Shown: in pieces, positions 8,879-18,655 of the stretch
Layout: each line of letters begins with the position of its first letter
Numbering within the stretch: the first letter of the stretch is position 1
Origin: Echinostoma caproni
Lineage: Eukaryota; Platyhelminthes; Trematoda; Plagiorchiida; Echinostomatidae
Reading direction: 5' to 3'
Length of the DNA stretch: 18,718 bases
NCBI GenBank assembly: GCA_900618425.1
Contig: UZAN01045255.1
Span: 14,480-33,197 of the forward strand
Position numbers and translations under genes: made by a program
The notes under the pieces: model-generated
Told to the model about the DNA's origin: nothing
Database searches by the model: none
Seen by the model: only the letters and a program-made list of their open reading frames with translations

Positions 8879-9726
8879 TATATTCATATTCATGTTCATG
8901 ACCTTCTTTAGTTTGCTTAGAAACTCCTTTTCGATTGTCGACAACGTCGTGTACATCGTTCCTTCTGTGCCTTTAATTCTATGTAGGAGTACTGTAGCTG
9001 TTGAACTTAATTTTTTCATTACCTCAACGCCTTTGATTCGCTTCACCATCGAATTCTCATATATTCTCTTGCTCGCTTCTGCCAAGAATCCGGTATGTTT
9101 AACATTCTTGCAAATTACGTCTCTTGTATGACGTAATATACCATCATTCTCCTTTTCAGTTAATCTGGATTTCTATGCGTGAGCAAATAGCTGGTAATAT
9201 TGTGATGTATGAAACGGACCTCCGTAAAAGTTTTTTTATACTTTTACTGCATTGATTACATAGTGCATGCAATTCGAATAAACTAAGAGTGCTATTCCAT
9301 TTGGAGTTGCTCTATTTTGGGAGATCGTTGTTGCGCGAATTCTGGTACTACATTTTCTACTCCATTCACACTGCTACATTTGGGTTCTTTAGCAGGATAT
9401 GCTGAATGATGAAATCGACTTCATTGGAATTCAAATATCTTTACTGCAATTCACGAGATAACGAGAATTATTTTGTACGTTTTGTGATTTGGTGGTTGGG
9501 TCGTCGGATACCTGGTGAGGAACAGAATTCCACGTTTTTTCTGAACTCTGTGGGGAAAGTGCGTATAATCTACACAAAAATTTGGAATTTATTTTTCCAC
9601 TTGATTTTTACCGCACGAGGATTTCCAATCCCGCCTTATACAGGATGTAAAACCGATCAACTTTGAAGCCTAAGCAGAATTTCTTACAATAGGCCACAAG
9701 CCAAACCAGAGCATTCGTAAATCCAT
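8870..9726 (-). CDS. Candidate two-exon gene for a short basic helical protein, family unknown
   Basis: Exon 1 is 9726-9688 (39 nt): the ATG has A at -3 and G at +4, and encodes MDLRMLWFGLWPI before a good donor (GTAAGAAA). Exon 2 is 9172-8870, in the same phase (0), after a 515-nt intron ending tcacgcatag; an alternative phase-0 acceptor (gaaaag) would start it at 9151. The product would be 113 (or 106) residues. The second exon is rich in Lys, Glu, Arg and Leu, with one Cys, heptad-like spacing and a doubled segment (KRIKGVE, HRIKGTE), ending FLSKLKK and MNMNMNIKL, so mostly amphipathic helix is expected. The first exon is hydrophobic and could begin a signal peptide or anchor, though it is short and may need a further exon. 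AATATAAA overlaps the stop and might serve as a weak poly(A) signal. I recognise no family. Not yet excluded: an exon 2 frame open by chance. Confidence 0.45.
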
Positions 9727-9775
9727 TTTGAAATTATAACACAAGCTACAAAATGTGATTGAAGCGACTTGCTGA

Positions 9776-9782
9776 TTATATA
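9776..9782 (-). promoter_or_regulatory. TATA box upstream of the helical-protein candidate
   Basis: The minus strand reads TATATAA, 49 bases before the ATG at 9726. This spacing is nearly the same as at the CUB gene and implies a leader of about 20-25 bases. Confidence 0.45.
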
Positions 9783-9893
9783 GTTGAACGTTTGGCTTAT
9801 TGCTAACATTAGCAACACCATTTTGCAAACGAGCTTTTGAAACTGTAAAATCTAACGCTCAATGAAGTACGGTCCCATTTTGAGCAATATCAT

Positions 9894-10476
9894 GACGGTC
9901 CGCGAATGTGCCGATTCACTCAACAGTCCTTTTTAATCAATCCTATCCCATCATCTCTCGGAGTAGTATTTTGTCATCTGTCGTCCAACGGTAATTCTTC
10001 CGTTTTCGAAAGCGGATCTTTCTACGTCGATCTGTGAGTTTGTGCGAATCAATTTGGTCACAAGAACTCAACCAGTCACGGTTTGTTTCATGGTCGATTC
10101 GCTTTTGTTGCATTGCGACAGGTTTTGATTGGATCCTCAACTGTAATTAGTGATGAAACGCAAAACAGACACCCGAGTCACAAACAAGTTTCCATCAGCT
10201 GGTGAACCCCGGTGAAGAGTTGTCTCAAACCAAGAAAAGTTCATGCTAGGTCGCAGCAGTTCTATCCACAAAGTGATATTTCCATGTGACATAGGTCGAC
10301 TGCGGTCAGTGGTGACGAGCTACCATTCGTGTCTGGTATCTGACAAAAAACGAAGTTATTACTAATAAATCCGAAATGCATGTCATTGCAGTAGACATGT
10401 GTGGAATAACCGTGAAACTGGTAATGTGATGGTACGAGCGAACGAAATTTTACGGTAAACCAAAGATTCAGTAGGA
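9894..10476. repeat. Interspersed repeat family R2, copy 1
   Basis: This block aligns base by base with 16408-16900, from a shared start gac..tccgcgaatgtg to an end near acgaaattt(t)acggtaaa, at roughly 70 percent identity by eye, with a gap of about 100 bases around 10150-10230. On the minus strand it holds a 65-codon frame rich in Lys and Arg (KIRFRKRKNYRWTTDDKILL). The matching frame in copy 2 keeps QKRID, IRF and similar words, which may mean the element once coded here. No reverse transcriptase or transposase motif was recognised, so the class is unknown. Confidence 0.7.
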
Positions 10477-10544
10477 TACAATATATGTCAACCTTGTAAA
10501 ACCAATGTAGAAAGATCTTGGGACAGAGATTATAATGGGAATAT

Positions 10545-10588
10545 GTTATAAAATATATATTATATTATATTATGTTATATATTATATG
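10545..10588. repeat. AT-rich TATAT microsatellite
   Basis: A run of tatat/attatat units lies just after the R2 repeat copy. It is a simple low-complexity tract. Confidence 0.8.
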
Positions 10589-10594
10589 CCATTA

Positions 10595-11140
10595 TTATTT
10601 CCTTTAAATTGATCATCAATTCATAAGTTACATACCCGTTAATGTCCTTTGGAGATGGTTCTTTCTCGGTCTTCTAACTGTGTACGAGTTCAACGATTTC
10701 ACGCTGAATTTGCGGAATATATAAGATGTACTACAATAAACTCAGCTACTATCATAATACAACTGGTAGTAGAGGTCACTAATCCAGCATATGCGAATGC
10801 TACCTTAAAGGAATCGTTTCCAACTCCTAATAAGACCAAAAAAGTAAACAATATTCGCGTCAGCCGTATACGTTATGAAAGAATATTTATTTAATCATTT
10901 ACTTTAGGATGTGATGAACAGGGTGAGAAATGGGCTGAACAATGTGCTGTCGAATATAGAATCAAACAAACACACAATTTACGAAACGCTTTTTTCGTTC
11001 CCAAAATGAAGCATTCATGCAAAATTCTGACAAATGACAAATTAAATGAATTCCTCGTCCGAGGGTCACTAAAATCCAGGGAAAAATCATGTACAAAAAT
11101 AAATTCACCGTCAGTCATGAATTCATAGAGTTCTGTCATC
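10595..11140. other. Stretch without a recognised gene
   Basis: Two open frames exist, one at 10649-10894 on plus (81 codons) and one at 10891-11148 on minus (85 codons). Neither has an identifiable domain, and I saw no TATA box or splice partner. I treat both as chance frames. Confidence 0.4.
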
Positions 11141-11144
11141 AAAC

Positions 11145-11520
11145 TCATTGGCCACTAGCTTCATAAAGTTTACTCCATTCCGCTGGTTATTCAAAGTTTG
11201 ACGTATAAAATATTCAAAAGTTTGTCCCGGTTATTGGCTGATTGAGCGGCGTTTATTCCCACGTCGACATGAAAAACAAGTGAAATGCGTCTTAAGACGA
11301 GCAGAACTCCAATGTCAAACAAATGGTTGATTAGGAAGGATCAGACAGGGACTACATCATTATTAAGATGAAAAGACAAGGAACTCATAAGCATACGATT
11401 AAAAACACAAAGTAAGAACTTGGGTCACGTATGCAATCCACGATGGAACACGGCACCTTTCGATGCGTCCATACAATAACGAGGATTGGGCCTACTCGAT
11501 AACCCACCTACCACAAAACT
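11145..11520. repeat. Interspersed repeat family R1, left-part copy
   Basis: From agcttcataaag...actccattc.gctggtt through ttgac.tataa..tattc.aaag, this matches 17830-18215. The likeness continues at lower identity through aaatgcg, caaa.aaatggtt and ggattgg..cgactcg. It corresponds to the left half of the fuller copy at 17826-18655. No coding capacity is evident. Confidence 0.62.
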
Positions 11521-11639
11521 AGCCAGTTGTAACAACATCAAACTGTATGCACACAAAAACATAAGTGAATATGCAAAATTGATGATGCAGAAGGAAATGA
11601 CGGGTTTTAACACCCGAGACAACCGTTAGGAGGCGTTGC

Positions 11640-12560
11640 GGTGCTCCAGGACGGTGCATCTCGGAGTTACCGTGATCCCCTGTCTCATGCCGTCGCTATA
11701 CGAGTCCTGTTGAATCAAACGCTCCTAACGTTGGACGACGGCGCGCATTCGGGATTACTGCTCGATCGTTTCATGGCGGTCCTTTGAGAAGATATGCGAG
11801 AGGTTCCATGAATAATTAATGCTGAGAAGAGCACGGATTTATTCAAACTGGCGGATGTCCTGAGTGATTTCAGTTGGACGAAATAATCGCCTGTTCGGTC
11901 AACTGAAAGCCCTATACGCCAGTCATCGGGAGCTCCGGCAACTCTCAAGGACTTATTGAAGGAGGTTGCGGCCATCCGAATCCGGTTAGGAATAGAGACC
12001 TGTCAACAAAAGAACTGGAGAGGGTGAAGAGCTAGATTGCAGGTAGAAAAATTACCTCGAAACACAGCCCAAAAGGTTGATGCGAGAACCCCTGATTCCA
12101 TTCAAATCGGCGTCCCCAGACAAGGCCCCACCCAGAATGGCTGATCTTTTTTCAGTTCAGAACCGTTGGGAGATGCGGAAGCAAAAAGTGCCATGTTGGT
12201 TTGACACGTGTGCTGCGGTTTATGTGGCCGGGCTTCAGGCAACTGAGTCAAAAGAAGCCTAGAATGTGGCACTGAAAACAGTTAGTGAGTACGAGACGCA
12301 AGTCGACAGCGAAGCAAATCGCACTTTGTCTGTTGCGAACACAACGGACAAGGAAAGGTTTACCAGATTGCAAATAAAGCGATGAGGCAGTGAAGAAGGC
12401 CGGTGAAACGGAAAACAAGTGCACTCCAGAAAGTGTCCGAAGCGGAGTACAAACAAAATATCGGAGTGCATCTTGGTGGCTCTAGATCAGCGAAGATACT
12501 CTCTAGATGGCGAAGCTCATGAAGAATACGAACAACGAAGATACAAATAAACATCTTTCA
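11640..12560 (+). pseudogene. GC-richer stretch, possibly decayed coding sequence of unknown origin
   Basis: This segment is richer in GC than its surroundings and has long, protein-like plus-strand runs broken by few stops. One frame (about 11641-12139) includes TLDDGAHSGLLLDRFMAVL, FKLADVLSDFSWTK and LKDLLKEVAAIRIRLG. Another (12077-12400) includes ADLFSVQNRWEMRKQK, CAAVYVAGLQATESKEA and TVSEYETQVDSEANRTL, interrupted by a TAG at 12259-12261. A decayed retroelement gag or similar is possible, but I recognise no family and the stop count is only somewhat below chance. Treat it as a lead. Confidence 0.3.
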
Positions 12561-12564
12561 GGAT

Positions 12565-13700
12565 ATTTGTGACAACAAGTGTGTGTATCAAAATAGACCA
12601 GATAGATAGCATGAGGACAATAGCCGAACACCAAAGAGTCGTCTGAAATCAAACTCCTAGTGAGATACTCTAAAATAGTGCAACAGGACTAACCGAAATT
12701 TTCGACGGGAGATACAACCATTCAAATATTCAAAAAAGGGACTTCATCGCTCAATGTATGCGGAGCTGATTTTCGATAGGGGGAGTGTTGTGAGGTACTA
12801 GTCACATTTGCGAGCTGTGTGCAACATAATGCGGTTGGCTGCTTCTTTCAGTGATCAACACTTGACAAGAAAACTGAGGGCGAATTTCTGTGCCTCGAAG
12901 TATAATTCCGGAGTGCTCAATTCACTAACCATTGTGCTCTCGGAAATTGCGATGACAAGTATCGGATGAGATATCTGTTATATGTGTGCCAAACTATTGA
13001 TACCCGAACTGTAATCGGCAATGAATAAGTTTCCACGTCAAGGCACATCCTTGTGGAATTATAACAGTTGTACCTGTGTTACTTTTCACACATGTTATCG
13101 CGTTCTACGAATATTCCACGGTTCGAGACAACCCTTTACTGGGCTTCACCATAAATCTGCATTAACCACACTTGAGGCATATACCGGTCAGATTTGATCG
13201 TAGCCATAATTCAACATTCACATCTTTGCTTCCTCAAATAGAAGAATTTCCCTTGGACCTAGCTACCAATTCAACGATGGTTGATCAAGTGCTCGACCGA
13301 TACAACCAGGGGATGATGCGAGAGATGGAACAGCGCTGTTCACCCAATTTGGTAGAATGTCGTAGAATGTCATAGATCCGAGTGAAATCACACCACTACC
13401 TCATGATGCGGGATCGGACGAGAGCAATTATCAGTAAAGGAGATAGTCACACAATAGGGCGATATCAAAATGCCGAGAAGTGAGCGCATTGGAGCAAGAA
13501 AAGAACTGTTTGTTAGCGCAGATTTACTTGACAGTCCGACGAAATGTAGACCCAGAAAGATATAGATGTGCAGACACATCACAATGTCCACAACGGTTCT
13601 GAGTACTAGGTGTAGTAGGAACTTGAGCGTAAACACTTAAAACGAAGTTGTACAGCGCAGCAGCTCTTGAAACCATCGGAGGCAGCGTTCGAGGTCTACA
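12565..13700. other. Gene-less stretch
   Basis: No recognised gene, RNA or transposon motif. A 67-codon plus frame at 13172-13375 has no domain and no splice support. Confidence 0.45.
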
Positions 13701-13705
13701 ATTAA

Positions 13706-13762
13706 TATTATTATCATTATAATAATAATAATAATAATTATTATTATTACTATTATCATTGG
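13706..13762. repeat. AAT/ATT inverted microsatellite
   Basis: A tract of aat units is followed directly by att units (about 13720-13750), flanked by further att/atc units. The two halves are complementary, so it can fold into a long AT hairpin. Confidence 0.85.
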
Positions 13763-13857
13763 TCATCTCCTTTTTATTGTGTCTTCCAGCGAATGGTCAT
13801 CAGTTGTGCTTATTTCCAATCTCAAATTTTAAGCAATTCGTGTTTTATCCTACACAG

Positions 13858-14335
13858 ACCGCACAGACTCGTTTACATATCTGGCACAAAGCATGCCAGT
13901 CAGATGAAGATTGTGCAAAATAATTGAGCAAACATGAATCACGTGATGAGTGTGGGGCTAACACCACCGGAACGAACGAACGACTGAATGAATGAAGGCA
14001 AAAACGCATGCATCACCTCCAGCTTGTGCTCACACACTGACACTAATTACCGGGAGTGAGTGCACATATTGTGGATTGCAATTAGACGAGTCTGACAGAG
14101 CTCGCATATTTGTAAAAGAGATCCAGATATCCGTCTGATTTACAGAAATTACGAAAGATTATTTTACACATCACAAATCCATGTCTGAGCATTGGTATTC
14201 ATACGAGAGCTCTGATGTTCAGTCCTCACACGTGTGCTGCATTGCGATCTGACTGACCGACACAATGTGTAGCTAGTGTAAATCAAGAATAGCCGACGCA
14301 ATATTTTGATGAATATTGTCGACTCTTATAGCATG
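13858..14335. repeat. Interspersed repeat family R1, right-part copy (A)
   Basis: This copy matches the right half of the 17826-18655 copy, from actcgttt.catctggcacaaagcatgccagtca through a shared end near gacgcaat.ttttg. Its block 13911-14157 is almost identical to 15459-15705. It holds a palindromic tcacgtga word and a run of gaac/tgaa units. No protein is encoded in a recognisable way. Confidence 0.75.
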
Positions 14336-14339
14336 TTAA

Positions 14340-15455
14340 ACATATCGACGCATGGAGTACATTGTGTACATATGTTTTCAGATCAAGTTACTATGGAGTT
14401 CGTACACTATTTGATTTTGGATATCTCAACCACTCTCATTTTCTTAAACCGTATTACAAATGTCGGAATTCGACAGGGCAATGAGGAACATGGATAGGAG
14501 AGTTATTTATTTATTGGAAAAATAATACAATATGGGGTAAAAAGGATTGTGTTTTCAGTTGTGAAATATTTGGTAGTCTTGGTGGGATTTGAGACCAAGG
14601 ATGAATGTTGCCTATGCTTTCGTACAGCGCACGCTGTATTATCTGAAGTAGGAGGCCACACCGATAATACCAACTTTTCACATCTAGTTTTCCTACCCAA
14701 TTCAAAATAACCCGGAACATCCAACTTTAATCAGCCAAAAACATAATTTTCAAGCCAAGTCAAGGATTTGCTTCATGCACCCCGAAAGGTGGATATTCAA
14801 CAGTGACAGCCATTCAACAATTTTCGAACAAAATTATCACATAATTATCGTGAGCAATGAAAATGAAAACAACTTACGGGATAACCGAGTAAAGGTCCGA
14901 AGCAATGCCTTCTGCACTGACAAGAAAACGGCAAGATAGGGTACCACAGGAGACCGATAAGCAGTCGTACGAGCAAATATACACTTATAACGGGACCGGG
15001 TGGAAGGGGAGGAAACACTTGATAATATCTTGATATAATGGATGTGAAGGGATATCGATGATTTTGTTGATAACGAAAAACATGACTTTGTAGGTTGGGA
15101 AATGATGAAGTGACAGATAGTTTCACGGGAAATCCCGCTACTTCTTAATAAATGTGTTAATGATCTACAACGCAGTTTTAAGTCCTTTGTGAGCATCCCT
15201 AGAAAGATTACTGGGGACCCATAAAACCATAGGTGTAAAATACAGCCAGAAAGAAAACGTTTAATCAAGAAGCGAGGGACGGATAATGTTTCAGTCGTAA
15301 GACATAAAATGACAGTATTCTGATCTTTACAAATACAGAGACAACTTAGTCAGACCAACATACGTTTCGTTTTATTACCACACCAATATACCTGACGTTT
15401 GGGGGTTGGACAAGGGTGTCATTGCCCATGTTCAAAGGGGGAAACGATTTCGAGA
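14340..15455. other. Stretch between repeat copies, no recognised gene
   Basis: On the minus strand an open frame of 143 codons (15268-14837) is unusually long for this region. It is rich in Ser and Leu with no recognisable domain, and lacks a TATA box or clear splice partners. A second minus frame at 14724-14503 likewise has no match. I do not call genes here. Confidence 0.4.
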
Positions 15456-15458
15456 TGA

Positions 15459-15706
15459 ACATTGTGCGAAATAATTGAGCAAACATGAGTCACGTGATGA
15501 GTGTGGGGCTAACACCACCGGAACGAACGAACGACTGAATGAATGAAGGCAAAAACGCATGCATCACCTCCAGCTTGTGCTCACACACTGACACTAATTA
15601 CCGGGAGTGAGTGCACATATTGTGGATTGCAATTAGACGAGTCTGACAGAGCTCGCATATTTGTAAAAGAGATCCAGATATCTGTCCGATTTACGTAATC
15701 TACGAA
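15459..15706. repeat. Interspersed repeat family R1, internal copy (B)
   Basis: This block of about 247 bases differs from 13911-14157 at only a handful of positions (for example gcgaaa for gcaaaa, gagtcac for gaatcac, and changes near the right end). Likeness stops sharply on both sides. It is therefore a recent duplicate of copy A or has been converted by it. Confidence 0.85.
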
Positions 15707-15709
15707 TAT

Positions 15710-16405
15710 CACTGATTGTTATGAATGAAGCAATGAACTCAAACCCGATGTTTTCCACTCACATTACAATAATGCAATGAATGTCAGAAACCTTTCCTTT
15801 TCGCGATTCCTTTTGTGAGCCATCTTCATTTTTACCGTGCAGGCATCACTTCAGATTTTGAACTTCATTAGCCGCGCTCTCTAGTGTTCCTGAATAATTG
15901 TTATTCAGGATTCATTTCTCAGCGCATAATCTGACACTTCATCCGTTGATCTAGAAATAATTGATACGTACGCACGCGGCAACTTACACAGGATTCTCTC
16001 TGAGTGCGGAGCTATAGAAGTACCTGCGTTTTGACACCGACTTAGAATTCGTGTGATGTAATTTGTTCCAACCTCGGTTTGACCTCAGATAATTGTGAAG
16101 CGTAATGATATATATTTTTTCATTCGATTCAGATTTCTAAATGTATCAATCGCGATCGACTCTGACAGTTACGTTTAGATGCTTATGCTATATTGCTTTT
16201 GATCCTCAAATCTCTAATAACTCAGAACCATCGATGACATCTTGATTGGCCCCCGCAATATGTGGCCGCTCACAGATCTTTTCTTGCTCCAATTGGCTCG
16301 TTTCTCGACATTTCGATGTCGCCCTATAGTTTGATCCTTCCAGTCAGTGTTTACTTGGTTTCATTCACACCCCAAAGCCTGGAGTAGCGTTGTCATTTTT
16401 GATAT
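15710..16405. other. Stretch without a recognised gene
   Basis: Nothing coding was recognised. It contains one perfect hairpin near 15888-15910. Confidence 0.45.
15888..15910. repeat. Perfect 10-bp inverted repeat with 3-base loop
   Basis: tcctgaataa and ttattcagga are exact complements around the loop ttg. No T-run or adjoining gene suggests a function. Confidence 0.6.
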
Positions 16406-16407
16406 GT

Positions 16408-16900
16408 GACACTCCGCGAATGTGTTGGTTTACTCAACAGTACATTTCAATCAACCCTATCCTGTCATCTTTGGGTGGAGTATTTCTTCAACCGTTTTGA
16501 AGCTGGGAAGTAGGTCCGACTACAAATCTTCCGTCTGTGAAAACGGATATTTCCACGTTGATCTATGACTTTGTGCAAATCGATCTGCCGACATGAAATC
16601 AAGCGGTCACGGTTCTTTTGACAGTCTATTCGCTTTTGTGACATTGTGACCGGTTTTAGACGCAATCCTCACGTGTAGTTAGCCAAATGCTCATGAGCGG
16701 TCGAGCAGTTCAACCCACGACGTACTATTTTCATGTGAAGTACTTCAACTACGGACAGTCGTGACAAGCTTCTAAACACGTCTGGAATCTGTAAAAAATA
16801 AATCTAGAATGAATTTCATTATAGTAGACGTATATTAAAGTATCGTGGAACAGGTTTTGAGATGGTACACACTAACGAAATTTACCGGTAAAGCACGGAG
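16408..16900. repeat. Interspersed repeat family R2, copy 2
   Basis: This is the partner of 9894-10476 in the same orientation. It carries a gap relative to copy 1 after the ctcacgtgtagttag region, and an extra insert near 16490-16520 that breaks the Lys/Arg-rich minus frame. Shared words include ccgcgaatgtg, tactcaacagt, tcaatc..cctatcc and attcgcttttgt. Confidence 0.7.
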
Positions 16901-16904
16901 TCAA

Positions 16905-17480
16905 CAACTATTACAGAGCATGAAACCGTGGAAACGGATCTGAAGCGAAAAGTAAAATCCTCGCGCAGTAGCATTCTGCGCATGACCTTCATGTAATCTG
17001 ATGTCACAATGTACCACGTTTGAGGAAATCTCATTTCCGGCAACTGTCCGAAATTTTCCGTCTTTCACTGTGCAGCCGATCCCTCGGCACAAGTATGTAT
17101 CACGACGAATCCGTATCGGCCAGCATTTGGAATACACCACTCGATGGTACTTCTCATTTAACCGAATAATGGTTTATGTGATATCATCACGCCACACTCA
17201 AAATCTTTCCAATCATATTTGCTTCTTCAGAACTGTTTCTTCGTCTTGCTGTAGATCCTCAAAGTCATCCCGTCTGATATACCAACCGTTGATCGATAAG
17301 CATGGTCATCAAAATGGATTGAGTTCCATTCACGTGGAGCATGTGCAACTCTATCACCTATGCATACCTGACGTGTTTGGGTAAGGTTCTTGGGACATAG
17401 TTATCTCTCCGGTCGCGATTTCACGTACACATTGTGAAATAAATTAGACGTGTTACAACAAACTGACCTACCTCGTTGAG
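16905..17480. other. Stretch with long open frames but no recognised gene
   Basis: A plus frame of 127 codons (17001-17384) and a minus frame of 79 codons (17140-16901) overlap. On the minus strand, segments such as REWNSIHFDDHAYRSTVGIS and RIRRDTYLCRGIGCTVKDGK look protein-like but fall in different frames. This may be an old transposon relic. I recognise no domain and call no gene. Confidence 0.35.
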
Positions 17481-17490
17481 GTTACATTTA

Positions 17491-17739
17491 ATGACCATCG
17501 ATATAGTATACTCGATAGCAACGGTCGCGGTCTCGTTTCATACTCTTGATGACACCAACAATCCGAGTATATTTTCGCGTCAGTCAGGTGAAGCGATATG
17601 TATTAAATATTGCCAAGGCTCAAGAACAGTTGGACAGAACGGGAATGAGAACAACCCATGCGCCTTTGAGATCAGAAACAGATTGAAAAACAAGTTGAGG
17701 AAGACTTTTGATCTTTCAAATCATTATTTGTCACATTAA
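17491..17739 (+). CDS. Small open frame with signal-like N-terminus, function unknown
   Basis: An ATG opens 82 codons ending in TAA. The first 17 residues (MTIDIVYSIATVAVSFH) contain a hydrophobic run that could be a signal peptide or anchor. The rest is polar, with three cysteines (CIKYCQG, NPCAF) and a basic Arg/Lys-rich segment (RNRLKNKLRKTF). I recognise no family. The ATG context is poor (T at -3), no TATA box lies close upstream, and no poly(A) signal follows directly. It could be an exon of a larger gene or chance. Confidence 0.25.
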   Translation: MTIDIVYSIATVAVSFHTLDDTNNPSIFSRQSGEAICIKYCQGSRTVGQNGNENNPCAFEIRNRLKNKLRKTFDLSNHYLSH

Positions 17740-17825
17740 TTTATTCCTATAGAATTCTAGCTCTTAGGAAACAAAAAAACGTTCGCAAGGGCGCCTACTA
17801 GCGGAATTCAGGCAGTAATCTTATT

Positions 17826-18655
17826 GGCTTTTAGCTTCATAAAGGTCACTGCATTCGGCTGGTTGGTCAAAATTTGACATATAAGGTATTCGAAAGACCG
17901 ACCGCGACCATAGATTAATTAGCATTTTCGTTGCTCCATTTGTGCCAACCTCGAAATGAAAATCACGTACAATGCGTAATCAGATACGCAACAACGAACT
18001 AAGAGGCAAAAATGCAATTTCAAATAAACGGTTATTCAGAAGGGATAAAATATGAATAAAATAACAGATGAGTTTGGAAATATAAGCATTCATGTACATT
18101 AGATTGAATATACACAAGAAAAGATAAACGACCAATAACATTTTCATGGTGGAATAAGGTACAGTGCACTGCTCTCCGTTCAGTCGTAAGGATTGGATCG
18201 ACTCGTTTTCACATCTGGCACAAAGCATGCCAGTCACAGTAGGATTATGTCAACTCAATGAGCAGGCATGAATCACGTGATGAGTGCGGGGCTACCATTA
18301 TGAACAAACAGCTGAATGAAAAAAGACAAACACTGCTGCACTACCCCCACTTTGCGCTCACATACTGGCACTAATTACGGAGAGGGATTGCAACTATTGT
18401 CGACCTCAAATTTACAAGTCTGACAGAGCTCCATGTTTGGAAAAGAAATCCAAAACGTTCTGATTTACAGAAACTATCAAATTATGTTTACAAATGCGCG
18501 TGAGAGTATTGTTATTCATATTGGAGCTCTGAAGCTCAGTTAACGCGCGGTTGCGGCATTGCAATGTGATTGACAGAGAGTGTGTGGTCAAAGTAAATAA
18601 GGGAAAGGTGACGCAATCTTTTGTTGAACACTGTCTATTGCATGGCATCTTTCAC
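17826..18655. repeat. Interspersed repeat family R1, most complete copy (C)
   Basis: The left half (17826-18215) matches 11145-11520. The right half (18190-18655) matches 13858-14335 and, in part, 15459-15706. Because both halves are contiguous here, the family is at least about 830 bases long. I see no reverse transcriptase, transposase, LTR or terminal inverted repeat, so it may be a non-autonomous element or part of a larger one. Confidence 0.72.

Noticed and set aside
11715..11975. Minus-strand frame of 86 codons
   Set aside because: It is antisense to the more protein-like plus-strand run in the same GC-richer segment and has no recognised domain.
13720..13762. Asn/Tyr-rich minus-strand frame
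   Set aside because: It is produced entirely by the AAT/ATT microsatellite.
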